Of a stretch of DNA of 64,000 nucleotides, positions 64,000 to 64,000 are shown one piece after another. Source of the stretch: JAUCQB01 sp964586235 (GTDB lineage: Bacteria; Planctomycetota; Phycisphaerae; UBA1845; PWPN01); the NCBI GenBank assembly GCA_964586235.1, contig CAZPIO010000024.1:1-64000 (forward strand), in the 5' to 3' direction. Position 1 is the stretch's first letter; each line of letters opens with the position of its first letter. Position numbers and translations under genes: made by a program. The notes under the pieces were generated by a model. The model searched no databases, had not been told where the DNA came from, and worked only from the letters and a program-made list of their open reading frames with translations.

Positions 64000-64000
64000 A

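Overview
The window is about 64 kb of GC-rich draft bacterial DNA. It most likely comes from a planctomycete of the Phycisphaerae type. The evidence is a PEP-CTERM secreted protein, a planctomycete-style zinc-ribbon protein with a CITCGYDL...CPECG tail, many Tat- or Sec-exported carbohydrate-active proteins, a PPi-type phosphofructokinase, and a PurL that carries two PurS-like domains. No rRNA, tRNA, CRISPR array or intact insertion sequence was found. A 100-N scaffold gap at 9756-9855 is flanked by an identical 55-bp sequence on both sides and is almost certainly an assembly artefact inside one gene.

Layout. 1-2.1 kb: NodT-type efflux outer-membrane gene (cut by the window edge) behind an autoregulated tetR whose operators sit in its own promoter. 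2.3-7.7 kb: exported CBM9-like enzyme, then an ECF sigma / anti-sigma / secreted coiled-coil operon. 8-12.5 kb: dapF, a toxin-antitoxin pair flanked by copies of the dapF 3' end, and a secreted beta-helix metallopeptidase. 12.6-17.5 kb: hybrid histidine kinase, clpS, fused E1 alpha-beta dehydrogenase. 17.6-25 kb: galK-trpD-xre operon, nucleoside hydrolase, split UxaA-type dehydratase, orphan antitoxin with a vapC stub, FHA-GAF-PP2C phosphatase. 25.2-29.6 kb: pepP-accB-accC and pfp. 29.5-31.6 kb: broken beta-helix lipoprotein and a repeat-rich intergenic stretch. 31.6-39.8 kb: double metallo-beta-lactamase protein, membrane protein, cysS remnant, accA, tyrA and purL. 40-46 kb: secreted beta-helix protein, thioredoxin-like protein, lipoprotein, and the rpsP-trmD-rplS-yraN-tatD operon. 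46.3-51.9 kb: PEP-CTERM protein, large secreted lyase-like protein, Cys-rich secreted protein. 52-59.1 kb: sugar isomerase, PfkB kinase, and a four-gene operon built around a RuBisCO-like protein. 59.1-64 kb: DUF2617 gene with a long structured leader, LysM protein, small lipoprotein, DUF2203 protein and a pseudopilin-like protein.

The most interesting system is the RuBisCO-like cluster (about 52-59 kb). The RuBisCO-like protein keeps the carbamylation residues K, D and E. It is translationally coupled to a cupin and followed by a mannitol-1-phosphate-dehydrogenase-like enzyme and a TIM-barrel sugar isomerase, with a second isomerase and a PfkB kinase just upstream. Together these suggest an unassigned sugar, polyol or sugar-acid pathway ending in a RuBisCO-like step.

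The second theme is small-repeat biology. A GTAGGAGCGG-type palindromic repeat supplies one gene's stop codon and has inserted in frame into purL. Hairpins with a TTTAT loop recur after genes. Several intergenic regions hold short-period 'word' repeats (TCTGCG, CATCCGTG, CATTCG).

Many starts were moved inward from the longest possible frame on the basis of Shine-Dalgarno sites, promoters or operators; this is stated per gene. Function calls come from motif recognition only; no database search was run.
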